DNA from: Myxococcota bacterium | Lineage (GTDB): Bacteria > Myxococcota_A > UBA9160 > PR03 | Reading direction: 5' to 3' | Assembly (NCBI GenBank): GCA_030066475.1 | Contig: JASJBO010000182.1 | Location: forward strand, 1 to 15,582 | Length of the DNA: 15,582 bases | Shown here: positions 1 through 7,663 of the stretch, in pieces | Position numbering within the stretch: the first letter of the stretch is position 1 | How the letters are laid out: each line of letters opens with the position of its first letter | Program-made: the position numbers and the translations under genes | Notes under the pieces: model-generated | Told to the model about the DNA's origin: nothing | Seen by the model: the letters and a program-made list of their open reading frames with translations, nothing else | Database searches by the model: none

Positions 1-73
1 GCCCCTCGACGGCACCCCCGCAAGCGCAGCCGCGAAGCGGCGGAGCGCGCAGCGAGCCGCAGGCGAGCGAAGT
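1..73. repeat. GC-rich repetitive stretch at left edge with short palindrome
   Basis: No gene is visible between the window edge and the stop codon of the MBL gene. The stretch is made of short interleaved GCGAGC/GCAGC-type words. It holds a perfect 5-bp inverted repeat, GCCGC-gaa-GCGGC, at 29-41. The hairpin lies about 33 bases past the minus-strand stop and could end that transcript, but it has no T-run. It may also be part of a dispersed intergenic repeat, which one window cannot show. Confidence 0.3.
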
Positions 74-976
74 TCACCAACTGCGGAAGCGGCCCGGCTC
101 GACCTCGCGGATCGCCCCGCTCTCGAGCAGCCGTTCGAGGTGCTGCGCCATGCTGCGCCGCTCGACCGCCTCGGCGAACGGGACGTCGTCCTGGGGTCGA
201 TACACGAATCGGTGACGGGCCACCTCGTCGAGGGTGCGGGGCGTGTCTGCCAGGTAGTCGAGCAGCCGCCGCTCGCGGTCGGGGATCACCGCGGCGAAGC
301 GCTCGAGGCGCTCGCGGAACGCGGCAGGCTCGTCGATCACGCCGACGTGGTGGAAGGTGGCCCAGCAGCGCGGCGCCAGCTCGCGGAGCAGGGCCAGCGT
401 GCGCTCGAACTCGGTCAGCGACGACCAGGCGTCGCCGTAGTACGGTCCGAAGCTCGAGAGGTCGACGTCGGCCAGATACAGCACGTCGTCCGGCTCGATC
501 CAGAAGAAGCAGTGGCCGCGCGTGTGACCGGGGGCGTGGATCACCCGCACGCGGACTTCCCCGCCGAGCTCGAAGACCGCGCCGTCGGCGAACGGCTGCG
601 CGTCGGGTCGCGGCACGAAGTGGAACTGGTCGACCACGAGCTTCTGGAACGCCGAGTGGATCGGCTCCGGATAGCCGTAGATCGCCATCACGTCGGCCAG
701 CGAGCGCATGCCGGGCTGGTCCGCCTCGTGCAGATGCCAGGGCACGTCGGGGAACAGGTGGTTGCCCGCGAAGTGGTCCTCGTGGCAGTGGCTGTTGAGC
801 ACCGCGTCGACGCGGGGCAGGGCGGCGCGGCGCGGCAGCAGGCCCAGCGACGGGTCGATCACCAGCGACCCGTCCGGTCCGCGCACCACCAGGGTGTTGC
901 CTTGCGGGTACTTGCCGCCCCGCTCGCCGAACAGCACCGTGACCGCGCCGATGCGCCGCTCCGGAAGTGCTTCCAT
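74..976 (-). CDS. MBL-fold metallohydrolase with C-terminal winged helix (LACTB2-like)
   Basis: A 300-residue soluble hydrolase of the metallo-beta-lactamase superfamily. The metal-site motif HxHxDH is present as SHCHEDH (H63, H65, D67, H68). It is followed by H151 in APGHTRGH, D170 in YLADVDL and a late histidine pair H209/H210, so a two-metal site is complete. Residues from about 225 to the end (RERRLLDYL... to the C terminus) look like the small helical/winged domain found after the MBL core in LACTB2-type proteins. Substrate cannot be told: this fold includes thioesterases, lactonases, glyoxalase II and nucleases. The start at 976-974 is the first ATG before the conserved core. No Shine-Dalgarno is visible upstream of it, so translation may be leaderless or the start could differ slightly. 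It is divergent from the small gene at 1117. No signal peptide or membrane segment is seen. Confidence 0.88.
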   Translation of the reverse strand: MEALPERRIGAVTVLFGERGGKYPQGNTLVVRGPDGSLVIDPSLGLLPRRAALPRVDAVLNSHCHEDHFAGNHLFPDVPWHLHEADQPGMRSLADVMAIYGYPEPIHSAFQKLVVDQFHFVPRPDAQPFADGAVFELGGEVRVRVIHAPGHTRGHCFFWIEPDDVLYLADVDLSSFGPYYGDAWSSLTEFERTLALLRELAPRCWATFHHVGVIDEPAAFRERLERFAAVIPDRERRLLDYLADTPRTLDEVARHRFVYRPQDDVPFAEAVERRSMAQHLERLLESGAIREVEPGRFRSW

Positions 977-1116
977 CGCGCGCAACGGTAGCCGATGCGC
1001 GTCGCGCGCCCGCGGGGAGCGGGTGAGCGGGGCGATCTCGCATTCCAGTCGTGGGGAAAAAGCTCCGAATCGGACCCGGGCTTCAGCCCGCTGCGGGCCG
1101 CGCCGACGCGGTGGGC

Positions 1117-1305
1117 ATGGTTCGAAGCACGGACAACGCGCCCGCCCGCCCGCTGCGGCCGCGCGTGGTGTGCGCCTGGTGCGAGCGCCCGATCCTCGGC
1201 TCCCGCGACGGCAGGCGGCGGCCCGTGAGCCACGGCCTGTGTCGGCCCTGCGCCCAGCGCCTGGCGCAGCGCGCGGCGCGGCCCTCGGTGTCCGGCCGCT
1301 CATGA
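1117..1305 (+). CDS. Small zinc-ribbon-like protein (CxxC...SHGxCxxC)
   Basis: A 62-residue protein with two cysteine pairs, C19-A-W-C22 and C42-R-P-C45, separated by 19 residues, and the phrase SHGLC before the second pair. The pattern CAWC...SHGxCxxC is one I associate with a short zinc-knuckle-like segment often found next to sensory or signal-transduction domains; here it stands alone. Outside the cysteines the chain is rich in Arg and Pro. An in-frame GTG at 1051 would add 22 residues. I prefer the ATG at 1117 because the extra residues look like non-coding sequence. A GGTGGG just before the ATG is a poor ribosome site. The stop (1303-1305) lies inside the end of the convergent kinase gene, giving a 6-base tail-to-tail overlap. 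The function is unknown; a regulatory or protein-binding role is a guess. Confidence 0.55.
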   Translation: MVRSTDNAPARPLRPRVVCAWCERPILGSRDGRRRPVSHGLCRPCAQRLAQRAARPSVSGRS

Positions 1306-2757
1306 GTCCGAGCGGGCGCGCGCCACGGCGTGCGCCCAGTCGGCTCGGCGACGCTCGCGCTCGTCCCGGTCCAGGAGCGGCTCGAACTCGCGCGCCGCCG
1401 CAGCGTGGGGCCGGGCGTCGCCCGGACTCGCGTAGAGGCCCGCGCCCAGGCCCGCGAGCTGCGCGGCGCCGAGCGCGGTGGTCTCGGTCTCGGCCGCGCG
1501 CCAGACCGGGCGTCCCGAGAAGTCGGCCAGCGCCTGGAGCAGCCGATCGCTGCGCGCGAGGCCGCCGTCGGTGCGCAGCGCGCCGGCGAGGGGCAGCGCC
1601 TCGCACAGATCGGCGCAGCGCTGCGCCACGCCTTCGAGCAGCGCGCGCGCCACGTGGGCGCGCGTAGTGGCTCGCGTCAGTCCCCCCAGCAGGCCGCGCG
1701 CGCCATCGTCGAGGTGCGGCGTGCCGAGCCCCTGCAGCGCGGGTACGAAGCACACGCCCTCGCTGTCGGCGACCGAGCCGGCCAGCGCATCGAGCGCACC
1801 GGCGTCGGGCAGCAGGCCCAGATCGACCAGCCAGTCGACGGCGGCTCCGGCGGTCACCACCGTGCCCTCGAGGCCGAAGGCGCGGCTCCCGTCCGAGAGC
1901 GTCCAGAGCGCCAGCGGGTAGGCGCCGCGCGCGCCGCGTCGAGGGGCCGCGCCGGTGTGGACGTCGAGCATTGCCGCGGTGCCGAGCGTCAGCTTTCCGC
2001 TGCCCTCGGCGTGCGCACCCTGGGCGAAGGTCGCCGCCTGCTGGTCGCCCGCGCGGGCCGCCACCGCCACCGGGGCGCCCAGCAGCGCCGCCGGGGTCAT
2101 GCCCACCACCGCGTCGGTCGCGACGACGCGGGGCAGCCAGTCCGGCTCCAGGCCGAACAGCCCGAGCGCGGCGGGCCACCAGTCGCCGGCGGCGAGGTCG
2201 AGCAGCCCGGTGCAGCTCGCCTGGCTGGGGTCGGTCGCAAACGCCTCTTCGGTCAGGCGCGCGGTGAGCCAGACGTCGGGCGTGCCGAGGCACAGCCGCC
2301 CGCGACTCGCCGCCTCGCGAACGCGGGGCTCGTGGCGCAGCAGCCACTCGAACTTGCTGGCCGAGGCGAGCGTGTTGATCGGGATGCCCCGCGCGTTCAG
2401 CACGGCGACCCGCTCCGCCGTGCGCCGGTCCTGCCAGCCGATCGCGGGCGCGAGCGGCGTACCGTCGGCGGCGTCCCACGCCAGGGCGGTCGAGCGCTGG
2501 GTCACCACGCCGAGCGCCGCGACGTCGCGCGCGGCGAGGCCGGCCGCGTCGAGCGCCGCGCGCAGCACCGCAACGCTCCGCTCCCAGAGCGCCAGCGGAT
2601 CCTGCTCCACCCGTCCCGGCTCGGGATAGCGCGCGGGCAGCGGCTGCTGCGCGCGTCCGACCACGTGGCCGCTCGCGTGCAGCAGCAGTGCGCGCACGCT
2701 GGTGGTGCCCAGGTCGAGAGCGAGCAGGTGCTCGGCGCGCGGCGCGCCCGCGCTCAT
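1300..2757 (-). CDS. FGGY-family carbohydrate/polyol kinase (glycerol-kinase-like)
   Basis: A 485-residue ATP-dependent sugar or polyol kinase. The N-terminal phosphate loop is ALDLGTTSVRA (13-23), the second ATP-site loop is LTLGTAAM (256-263), and the C-terminal half carries GTPHLDDGARG (345-355) and TDGGLARSD (396-404). The catalytic base is D238 in AGDQQAA, and W108 in GWQDRRT matches the Trp that lines the glycerol site. Compared from memory with E. coli GlpK, R83 is kept (R88), but E84 is Ser89 and Y135 is Leu130, so glycerol may not be the substrate. It is the last gene of the operon with glpD; its ATG overlaps the upstream stop by 4 bases (2754-2757), which implies translational coupling. 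A role in making a polyol phosphate for the two upstream flavoenzymes is inferred from context. Calling it glpK would overstate the evidence. Confidence 0.85.
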   Translation of the reverse strand: MSAGAPRAEHLLALDLGTTSVRALLLHASGHVVGRAQQPLPARYPEPGRVEQDPLALWERSVAVLRAALDAAGLAARDVAALGVVTQRSTALAWDAADGTPLAPAIGWQDRRTAERVAVLNARGIPINTLASASKFEWLLRHEPRVREAASRGRLCLGTPDVWLTARLTEEAFATDPSQASCTGLLDLAAGDWWPAALGLFGLEPDWLPRVVATDAVVGMTPAALLGAPVAVAARAGDQQAATFAQGAHAEGSGKLTLGTAAMLDVHTGAAPRRGARGAYPLALWTLSDGSRAFGLEGTVVTAGAAVDWLVDLGLLPDAGALDALAGSVADSEGVCFVPALQGLGTPHLDDGARGLLGGLTRATTRAHVARALLEGVAQRCADLCEALPLAGALRTDGGLARSDRLLQALADFSGRPVWRAAETETTALGAAQLAGLGAGLYASPGDARPHAAAAREFEPLLDRDERERRRADWAHAVARARSDS

Positions 2758-4157
2758 CCCGCGTCGGGCAGCAGGTTGCCGGGATTCAGCACGCCCGCCG
2801 GGTCGAGCGCCCCTTTGATCGCGCGCAACACGCGCAGGCCGCCGGGTCCCACCTCGCGCTCGAGCCAGTCGCGGCGCACGCGGCCCACGCCGTGGTGGTG
2901 GGCGATGCTGCCGCCTGCGGCGAGGGTGGCCTCGAGCGTGCGCCGCCAGCACTCGGCGTAGGTCTCGGCGAGCCGGGCGGGGTCGTCCGGGCGCGCTGCG
3001 AAGCTGAAGTACAGGTTGGTGCCCGAGCGGTAGCTGTGGCTCGAGTGGGCGGTCCCGGCCAGCAGGCCGGGCACCTCGGCGAGCGCGGCCGTCACCCGGT
3101 CGTAGACCGCGCCGATCCGGCTCCAGGTGGCAGCCACCTCGATGGTGTCGACCACCACGCCCTGCTCGAGGAACTCGCGGAAGCTCGCCACGTGGTTGCG
3201 GCGCTCGAGCCAGTCGTCGACGGCCGCCGGGGCGGTCTCGACGCCGCCGCCCTCGCGGCACAGGGCCGCCACGGCCTCCGCCTCGGCGGCGACCGCGCTG
3301 GCGGGGCCCTCGTGCAGCCAGATCGCCAGCGCGCGGTCGCGCGGGCAGTGATCTCGGAAGTGGCGGCGCGACTCGCGGGCGTCGTAGAGCCGCACCACGG
3401 GCGGCCGCCAGCCCGCGCGCAGGGCGCGGCGGATCGGCTCGAGGCCCGCGTGCAGCGAGGCGAAGTGGAAGGCCTGACCGCGGCTCGCCTCGGGCAGCGG
3501 TCGCAGCGAGAAGATCACCTCGGTCACCACGCCGTGCGTGCCCTCGGCGCCCAGCCACAGGTGGCGCAGGTCCGGGCCGGCCGCGGCGCGCGGGGTCTCG
3601 CGCGTGCGCACGACGGTGCCGTCGGGCGTCACCGCCTCGAGCGCCAGCACCACGTCCTCGATGTTGCCGTAGCCGGTCGAGTACTGGCCCGCCGCGCGCG
3701 TCGCGACCCAGCCGCCGACCGTGGAGAGCTCCACCGACTGCGGCCAGTGCCCGATCGTGAGGCCCTCGCGCTGGACTCGCCGCTCGGCCTCGATGCCCAG
3801 CGTCCCGGCGCGGAACGCGGCGGTGAGGTCGCGCGACTCGAGGCGCACCAGCCCGTCGAGGGCGCGCGTCGAGAGCACGACCTGGCCCTCCGCGAGCGAC
3901 ACCGCGCCGCACACCCCCGAGCCGCCGCCGAACGGTACGACGCCGATCCCGTACTCGCTGCACACGCGCAGCGCGTGGGCGACCTCGTCGGTCGAGCGCG
4001 GCTCGATCACGCACAGCGGCAGCGGCCCCGCGCGGTCCTCGAAGGCGGCCAGCTCCGCCATCATCCAGGCGTCGGCGCGATGCGCGGCCAGCAGCTCGGG
4101 CTCGGTGCGGACGGCGTCGCCCAGCTCGCGACGCAGGTGCTCGAGCGGATCGTTCAC
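2754..4157 (-). CDS. FAD-binding oxidoreductase, alkylglycerone-phosphate-synthase-like
   Basis: A 467-residue flavoprotein of the PCMH/VAO class. The FAD loops are PFGGGSG (75-81), STVGGW...YSTGYGNIEDVV (145-170) and GAEGTHGVVTEV (203-214). Features point to the alkyl-DHAP synthase branch rather than lactate or glycolate oxidases: RLYD with R256 (matching the RLMD arginine of animal AGPS), HSSHSYRSGTNLYF (371-384) with a tyrosine in the expected place, the triple histidine H420-H422 in AHHHGVGR, and a LNPGNL end. AGPS swaps the acyl group of acyl-DHAP for a fatty alcohol, making the ether bond of ether lipids. Bacterial relatives may instead oxidise other substrates. The start is the GTG at 4157-4155, set by an AGGAGG seven bases upstream. 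It overlaps the glpD stop by 4 bases. The partner genes suggest DHAP/glycerol phosphate chemistry. It is shorter than the animal enzyme, which has an N-terminal extension. Confidence 0.82.
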   Translation of the reverse strand: MNDPLEHLRRELGDAVRTEPELLAAHRADAWMMAELAAFEDRAGPLPLCVIEPRSTDEVAHALRVCSEYGIGVVPFGGGSGVCGAVSLAEGQVVLSTRALDGLVRLESRDLTAAFRAGTLGIEAERRVQREGLTIGHWPQSVELSTVGGWVATRAAGQYSTGYGNIEDVVLALEAVTPDGTVVRTRETPRAAAGPDLRHLWLGAEGTHGVVTEVIFSLRPLPEASRGQAFHFASLHAGLEPIRRALRAGWRPPVVRLYDARESRRHFRDHCPRDRALAIWLHEGPASAVAAEAEAVAALCREGGGVETAPAAVDDWLERRNHVASFREFLEQGVVVDTIEVAATWSRIGAVYDRVTAALAEVPGLLAGTAHSSHSYRSGTNLYFSFAARPDDPARLAETYAECWRRTLEATLAAGGSIAHHHGVGRVRRDWLEREVGPGGLRVLRAIKGALDPAGVLNPGNLLPDAG

Positions 4158-5794
4158 GCGCACTCCTCCTCGTGGCGGAAGGCCAGGTCGGCGCGGAGCC
4201 GCGCGCGACTGCTCGCGACCTCGTCGGCGACGCGCGCCGCCCGCCAGCCCAGGGCGGCGGCCAGGCGGGTGGCGAGCGGCTCGAGCAGGGCGTCGCACTC
4301 GCCCGGCTCGGTCCAGGCCGCACTCGTGCGGCGGTACAGCACGTCCTCGAGCGTGGCCGCGCCCTCACGGCGCACCGCCCAGTCGGCCTCGCCCGCGAGC
4401 ACGCGACCGCCGGGCGCCAGCGGCTCCGGGCCCAGCGCCACGACCTGCGGCGCCTCGGCTCCATAGAGGCGCACCAGCCGCGCCGCGCGCGCGTCGTCGA
4501 GGTCGGCGCACTCGGCGAGCGCGCGCGCCAGCGCGTCGAGGCTGCCGGCGAAGTCGCCGCCGGGAAGCGGCTGCTCCGAATCGCGCGCCCCCGGCAGCGC
4601 GCCCAGCACCGCGGCGGTCCGCTCGAGCACCTGCTCCGCCATGCGGCGGTAGCCGGTGAGCTTGCCGCCGGCCACGGTGACCACGCCGCCGGGCCCGAGC
4701 TGGATCTCGTCGCGGCGCGAGATCTCGGTGGGCGCCTTGCCGGGCTGGGCGACCAGCGGCCGCAGGCCCGCCCAGGCGGCGACGCAGTCCTCGGGGCGGG
4801 GCGGTGCGACGTCGAAGTAGCGCGTCACGGGGTCCAGGAGGTACTCGACGTCGGCGCGCTCGACCGCGGGCCAGGGCTGCGCGCCGTGCGGGTAGCTTGT
4901 GTCGGTGGTGCCGAGGTAGGTCACGTCGCCGCGCGGGATCGCGAAGATCGAGCGCCGGTCGGCCGTGCCCAGGATCGCGATCTGCCGGACCGGAAGGCGC
5001 TCGCGGGGCAGCACGACGTGGACGCCCTTCGACAGGTGCAGGAGCGGCGGGGCCGCCGCGTCCTCGAGCCGTTGCACCGCCTCGACCCAGGGGCCGGCCG
5101 CGTTGACCAGGCAGCGGGCGTGGACCCGCAGCGTGCGGCCCGTGAGCGTACAGCGCGCGGAGGCGGCCTCTGCGCGTCCTGCCTCCATCTCGATGCGCTC
5201 GACCGCGACGTGGTTGAGCGCGACGGCGCCGCGGCGCGCGGCCGCGCGCAGGTTGGCCAGCACCAGGCGCGCGTCGTCGGTCAGGTACTCGCGGTAGGCG
5301 CACGCCAGCGGGTAGCGGTCGCGGCGCAGGTGCGGCTCCTCGCGCGCCAGTCTCTCCGCGTCCCAGTTGCGGTGGCGGTCGGCATCGGCCACGGCGCCCA
5401 GCGTCTCGTAGGTGGCGAGGCCGGCGCGGAACTTCAGCAGGCCCGCGCGCGAGCGGGCGGGCACCAGCATCCAGCGCGGCTCGGCCAGGTGCGGCGCGAG
5501 CGCGAACACGCGCTTGCGCTCCAGCGCCGTCTCGCGCACCAGCGCCACGTCGCCCTGCGCCAGGTAGCGCAGCCCGCCGTGGATCAGCTTCGACGAGCGG
5601 CTCGAGGTGCCCGCGGCGAAGTCGCGCGCCTCGAGCAGCGCCACGCGCAGGCCGCGCAGCGCCGCCTCGCGCGCCACGCCGGCGCCCGTGATGCCGCCGC
5701 CGATCACCAGCACGTCGAAGCGCTCGCGCTCGAGCGCGTCCAGGGCGCCCTCGCGCTCGGGAGTCGACAGCTCGGAGGGCTCGGCCTGGGACAC
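4154..5794 (-). CDS. glpD: Aerobic glycerol-3-phosphate dehydrogenase
   Basis: A 546-residue flavoenzyme that oxidises sn-glycerol 3-phosphate to DHAP and passes electrons to membrane quinone. The dinucleotide loop is VIGGGITGAGVAREAALRG (30-48). The family stretch SSRSSKLIHGGLRYL (64-78) follows, then the NAAGPW flavin segment (231-236), GLRPL (343-347) and GGKLTGYRRMAE (377-388) near the C-terminal flavin contact. A GlpD-type C-terminal helical domain (about 410-546) is present with DVLYRRT at 484-490. The length is normal for the family. It starts with GTG at 5794-5792, with GGAG about six bases upstream. It is first in a three-gene operon. It could supply DHAP for the ether-lipid-like enzyme next to it or simply feed glycerol carbon into glycolysis. 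No transmembrane helix is evident, as expected for a peripheral membrane enzyme. Confidence 0.93.
   Translation of the reverse strand: MSQAEPSELSTPEREGALDALERERFDVLVIGGGITGAGVAREAALRGLRVALLEARDFAAGTSSRSSKLIHGGLRYLAQGDVALVRETALERKRVFALAPHLAEPRWMLVPARSRAGLLKFRAGLATYETLGAVADADRHRNWDAERLAREEPHLRRDRYPLACAYREYLTDDARLVLANLRAAARRGAVALNHVAVERIEMEAGRAEAASARCTLTGRTLRVHARCLVNAAGPWVEAVQRLEDAAAPPLLHLSKGVHVVLPRERLPVRQIAILGTADRRSIFAIPRGDVTYLGTTDTSYPHGAQPWPAVERADVEYLLDPVTRYFDVAPPRPEDCVAAWAGLRPLVAQPGKAPTEISRRDEIQLGPGGVVTVAGGKLTGYRRMAEQVLERTAAVLGALPGARDSEQPLPGGDFAGSLDALARALAECADLDDARAARLVRLYGAEAPQVVALGPEPLAPGGRVLAGEADWAVRREGAATLEDVLYRRTSAAWTEPGECDALLEPLATRLAAALGWRAARVADEVASSRARLRADLAFRHEEECA
4165..4170 (-). promoter_or_regulatory. 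Strong ribosome-binding site for the AGPS-like gene
   Basis: A perfect AGGAGG on the minus strand lies inside the end of glpD, seven bases before the GTG at 4157-4155. It decides the start against an in-frame GTG two codons upstream, which would be too close to the site. Confidence 0.75.
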
Positions 5795-5820
5795 GGGTGC
5801 TCCGGCTCGGGTGCGCGGGC

Positions 5821-5826
5821 ATCCTA
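5821..5826 (-). promoter_or_regulatory. Possible -10 element of the glpD operon
   Basis: TAGGAT on the minus strand (four of six matches to TATAAT) lies about 27 bases before the glpD GTG. It would leave a short leader carrying the GGAG ribosome site. No convincing -35 hexamer is found at the right distance, so this is weak. The remainder of the 119-base divergent gap holds nothing else I can name. Confidence 0.2.
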
Positions 5827-5913
5827 ACAGAGCGGCCCGCGGCGCCGTCGCTGGCGCGGCCGGGTCGCGTAGGGCACTCTCGGGATCTGCCTGCGCCCCT
5901 GCCGAAGTCCACC

Positions 5914-7599
5914 GTGAGCGAAGCGCCCAGAAGCCCGTCCACTGCCGAGTCCGTGTCCCCGAACGACGCCGCCGCGCCGTCGCCCGACCTCGCGCTCGGC
6001 GCCTTCAGCGAGCGCGGCCCCTGGGTGGTGGCGCCGGAGCGGATGCGCTGGCGCCCCGGACTGGACGCGCTGCGCGAGCGCACACAGCGCCGCGTGCCCG
6101 AGCTGCTGCGCCGCCGCCGGCTGCCGCCGGTACGGCGCTTCGCGAGCGCCGCGTGGCGCGTGGGCGGCGCGCTGGGCGGCTGGTGGCTGCGCGAGCGGCG
6201 CCGCGGCGGCGAGGCGTCGCGCGCGGGGCTCTCGCTGCGCCTGCGGCTCGCCTTCGAGCGACTCGGCTCGTCGTACATCAAGCTGGGGCAGATCGTATCG
6301 TCCGGCCAGGGCCTGTTCCCCGACGAGCTGGTCCGGGAGTTCAAGCGCTGCCGCGACCAGGTGCCGCCCGAGCCGTTCGCCGTGGTGCGCCGCACGGTCG
6401 AGGCCGAGCTGGGCCGCCCGCTCGAGGCCGTGTTCGCCCGCTTCGAGGAGCAGGCGCTCGCCTCCGCGTCGATCGCGCAGGTGCACGCCGCCACGCTCGC
6501 CAGCGGCGAGGAGGTGGTGGTCAAGGTGCAGCGCGCGGGCGTCTCGGAGCGGGTGCGCCAGGACGTCGCGGCGATGGCGTGGATCGCGCCCTACCTGATC
6601 GGACGCATCCCCGTGGCGGCCCTCGCCAACCCGCCGGCCCTGGTGGAGCTGTTCGCCGAGACCATCGTCGAAGAGCTCGACTTCCGGCTCGAGGCGCAGA
6701 ACATGCTGGACGTCGCGCACGTGCTGCACGACGCCGGCCAGCGCATCATCGTCGTGCCGCGCCCGCACCCCGAGCTGGTGACGCAGCGCGTACTGGTGAT
6801 GGAGCGCCTGCACGGCTTCCACTACGACGACGTGGACGGCATGCGCGCCGCCGGGATCGACACCACCCAGGTGCTCAGCTCGATGATGATCTCGTTCCTC
6901 GAGGGCGCCATGATCTACGGCGTCTTCCACGGGGACCTGCACGGCGGCAACCTGTTCGTGATGCCGGACGGGCGCGTGGCGCTGTTCGACTACGGCATGA
7001 CCGGCCGCATGGCCGAGCCCCAGCGGCTCGCCTTCCTGCGCATGATGATGACGGGCGCCACCAACGACCTGCGCGGCCAGCTCGCCGCCTTCCGCGACCT
7101 GGGGGCGCTGCCCACCGACTGCGACACCGACGCCCTGATCCGCGAGCTCAAGATCGACCAGCCCGTGCGCGACCCCACCAAGATGTCGAGCGAGGAGCTG
7201 GTGCGCGAGATCCAGGACGTGGTGAAGGCGCTGCTGCGCCACGGCGCGCGCCTGCCCAAGCACCTGATGCTCTACGTCAAGAACATGCTGTTCTTCGACG
7301 GCGCCATCGCGCGCTACGCGCCCGACGTCAACCTGTTCGGCGAGGTGGCGAAGATCTACGGCTACTTCGCCCAGCGCCACGGCGCGAAGATCCTGCGCGA
7401 CATCGGCTTCGACCCGGGCCGCCAGACGCTCGACCTCGAGGGCATGAAGGCCGGCCTGGGCCTCGAGGACGACGTCGACTCCCTCACCCACCGCCAGCTC
7501 CAGGATCGCCGCGACATCATCAAGAGCCGCCTCGGAGAGACCGGCCCCCCCCGCCTCGACCAGCTCGGCCGCGACCCCGAGGACGGGGACGTTCGTTAA
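5914..7599 (+). CDS. ABC1/UbiB-family atypical kinase (ADCK-like)
   Basis: A 561-residue protein-kinase-like protein of the ABC1 (ADCK/UbiB) family, linked in known members to quinone biosynthesis and lipid homeostasis. Visible motifs are the KxGQ signature YIKLGQ (121-126), the Ala-rich loop ASASIAQVH (183-191) that replaces the usual Gly-rich loop, the nucleotide-binding lysine K204 in VVVKVQ, the ExD pair E254/D256, the catalytic segment HGDLHGGN (339-346; D341) and the metal-binding LFDYG (D359). UbiB-type proteins often end in two membrane helices; this one ends in a charged tail with none. No ubi or men genes are nearby, so the quinone link is family knowledge only. The start is uncertain: GTG at 5914 is chosen, GTG at 5953 is possible, neither has a good ribosome site, and the first 70 residues are Pro/Arg-rich and not conserved-looking. 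Divergent from glpD. Confidence 0.88.
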   Translation: MSEAPRSPSTAESVSPNDAAAPSPDLALGAFSERGPWVVAPERMRWRPGLDALRERTQRRVPELLRRRRLPPVRRFASAAWRVGGALGGWWLRERRRGGEASRAGLSLRLRLAFERLGSSYIKLGQIVSSGQGLFPDELVREFKRCRDQVPPEPFAVVRRTVEAELGRPLEAVFARFEEQALASASIAQVHAATLASGEEVVVKVQRAGVSERVRQDVAAMAWIAPYLIGRIPVAALANPPALVELFAETIVEELDFRLEAQNMLDVAHVLHDAGQRIIVVPRPHPELVTQRVLVMERLHGFHYDDVDGMRAAGIDTTQVLSSMMISFLEGAMIYGVFHGDLHGGNLFVMPDGRVALFDYGMTGRMAEPQRLAFLRMMMTGATNDLRGQLAAFRDLGALPTDCDTDALIRELKIDQPVRDPTKMSSEELVREIQDVVKALLRHGARLPKHLMLYVKNMLFFDGAIARYAPDVNLFGEVAKIYGYFAQRHGAKILRDIGFDPGRQTLDLEGMKAGLGLEDDVDSLTHRQLQDRRDIIKSRLGETGPPRLDQLGRDPEDGDVR

Positions 7600-7606
7600 G
7601 AAGTTC

Positions 7607-7630
7607 AGTAGTTCCCCGCAGGGAACCACT
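7607..7630. terminator. Hairpin between convergent genes
   Basis: GTTCCC (7611-7616), loop CGCA, GGGAAC (7621-7626) is a perfect 6-bp stem, extended by AGT/ACT outside one mismatch. It sits in the 64-base gap between the stops of the ABC1 kinase and the CHAT-lipase gene, so it could end both transcripts. No T-run follows on either strand, so intrinsic termination is uncertain. Confidence 0.4.
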
Positions 7631-7663
7631 CGATCTTCGTCTCCCTCGGGTGCTTGTCGAGAA

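Noticed and set aside
977..2479. Upstream in-frame extension of the MBL gene to an 801-codon frame
   Set aside because: The added part is Arg/Ala-rich, antisense or out of frame to the kinase gene and the small zinc protein. The domain starts at the ATG at 976.
4158..4298. Longer AGPS-like start adding 47 residues
   Set aside because: The extra residues are Arg/Pro-rich shadow of the glpD 3' end, and AGGAGG points to the GTG at 4157.
2758..4464. Upstream extension of the FGGY kinase to a 1054-codon frame, suggesting a fusion
   Set aside because: The extension is the shadow frame of the AGPS-like gene. The ATGA overlap marks the true start at 2757.
5797..5913. Earlier GTG start for the ABC1 kinase at 5797
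   Set aside because: It would begin three bases from the divergent glpD start and leave no room for either promoter. The extra residues look non-coding.
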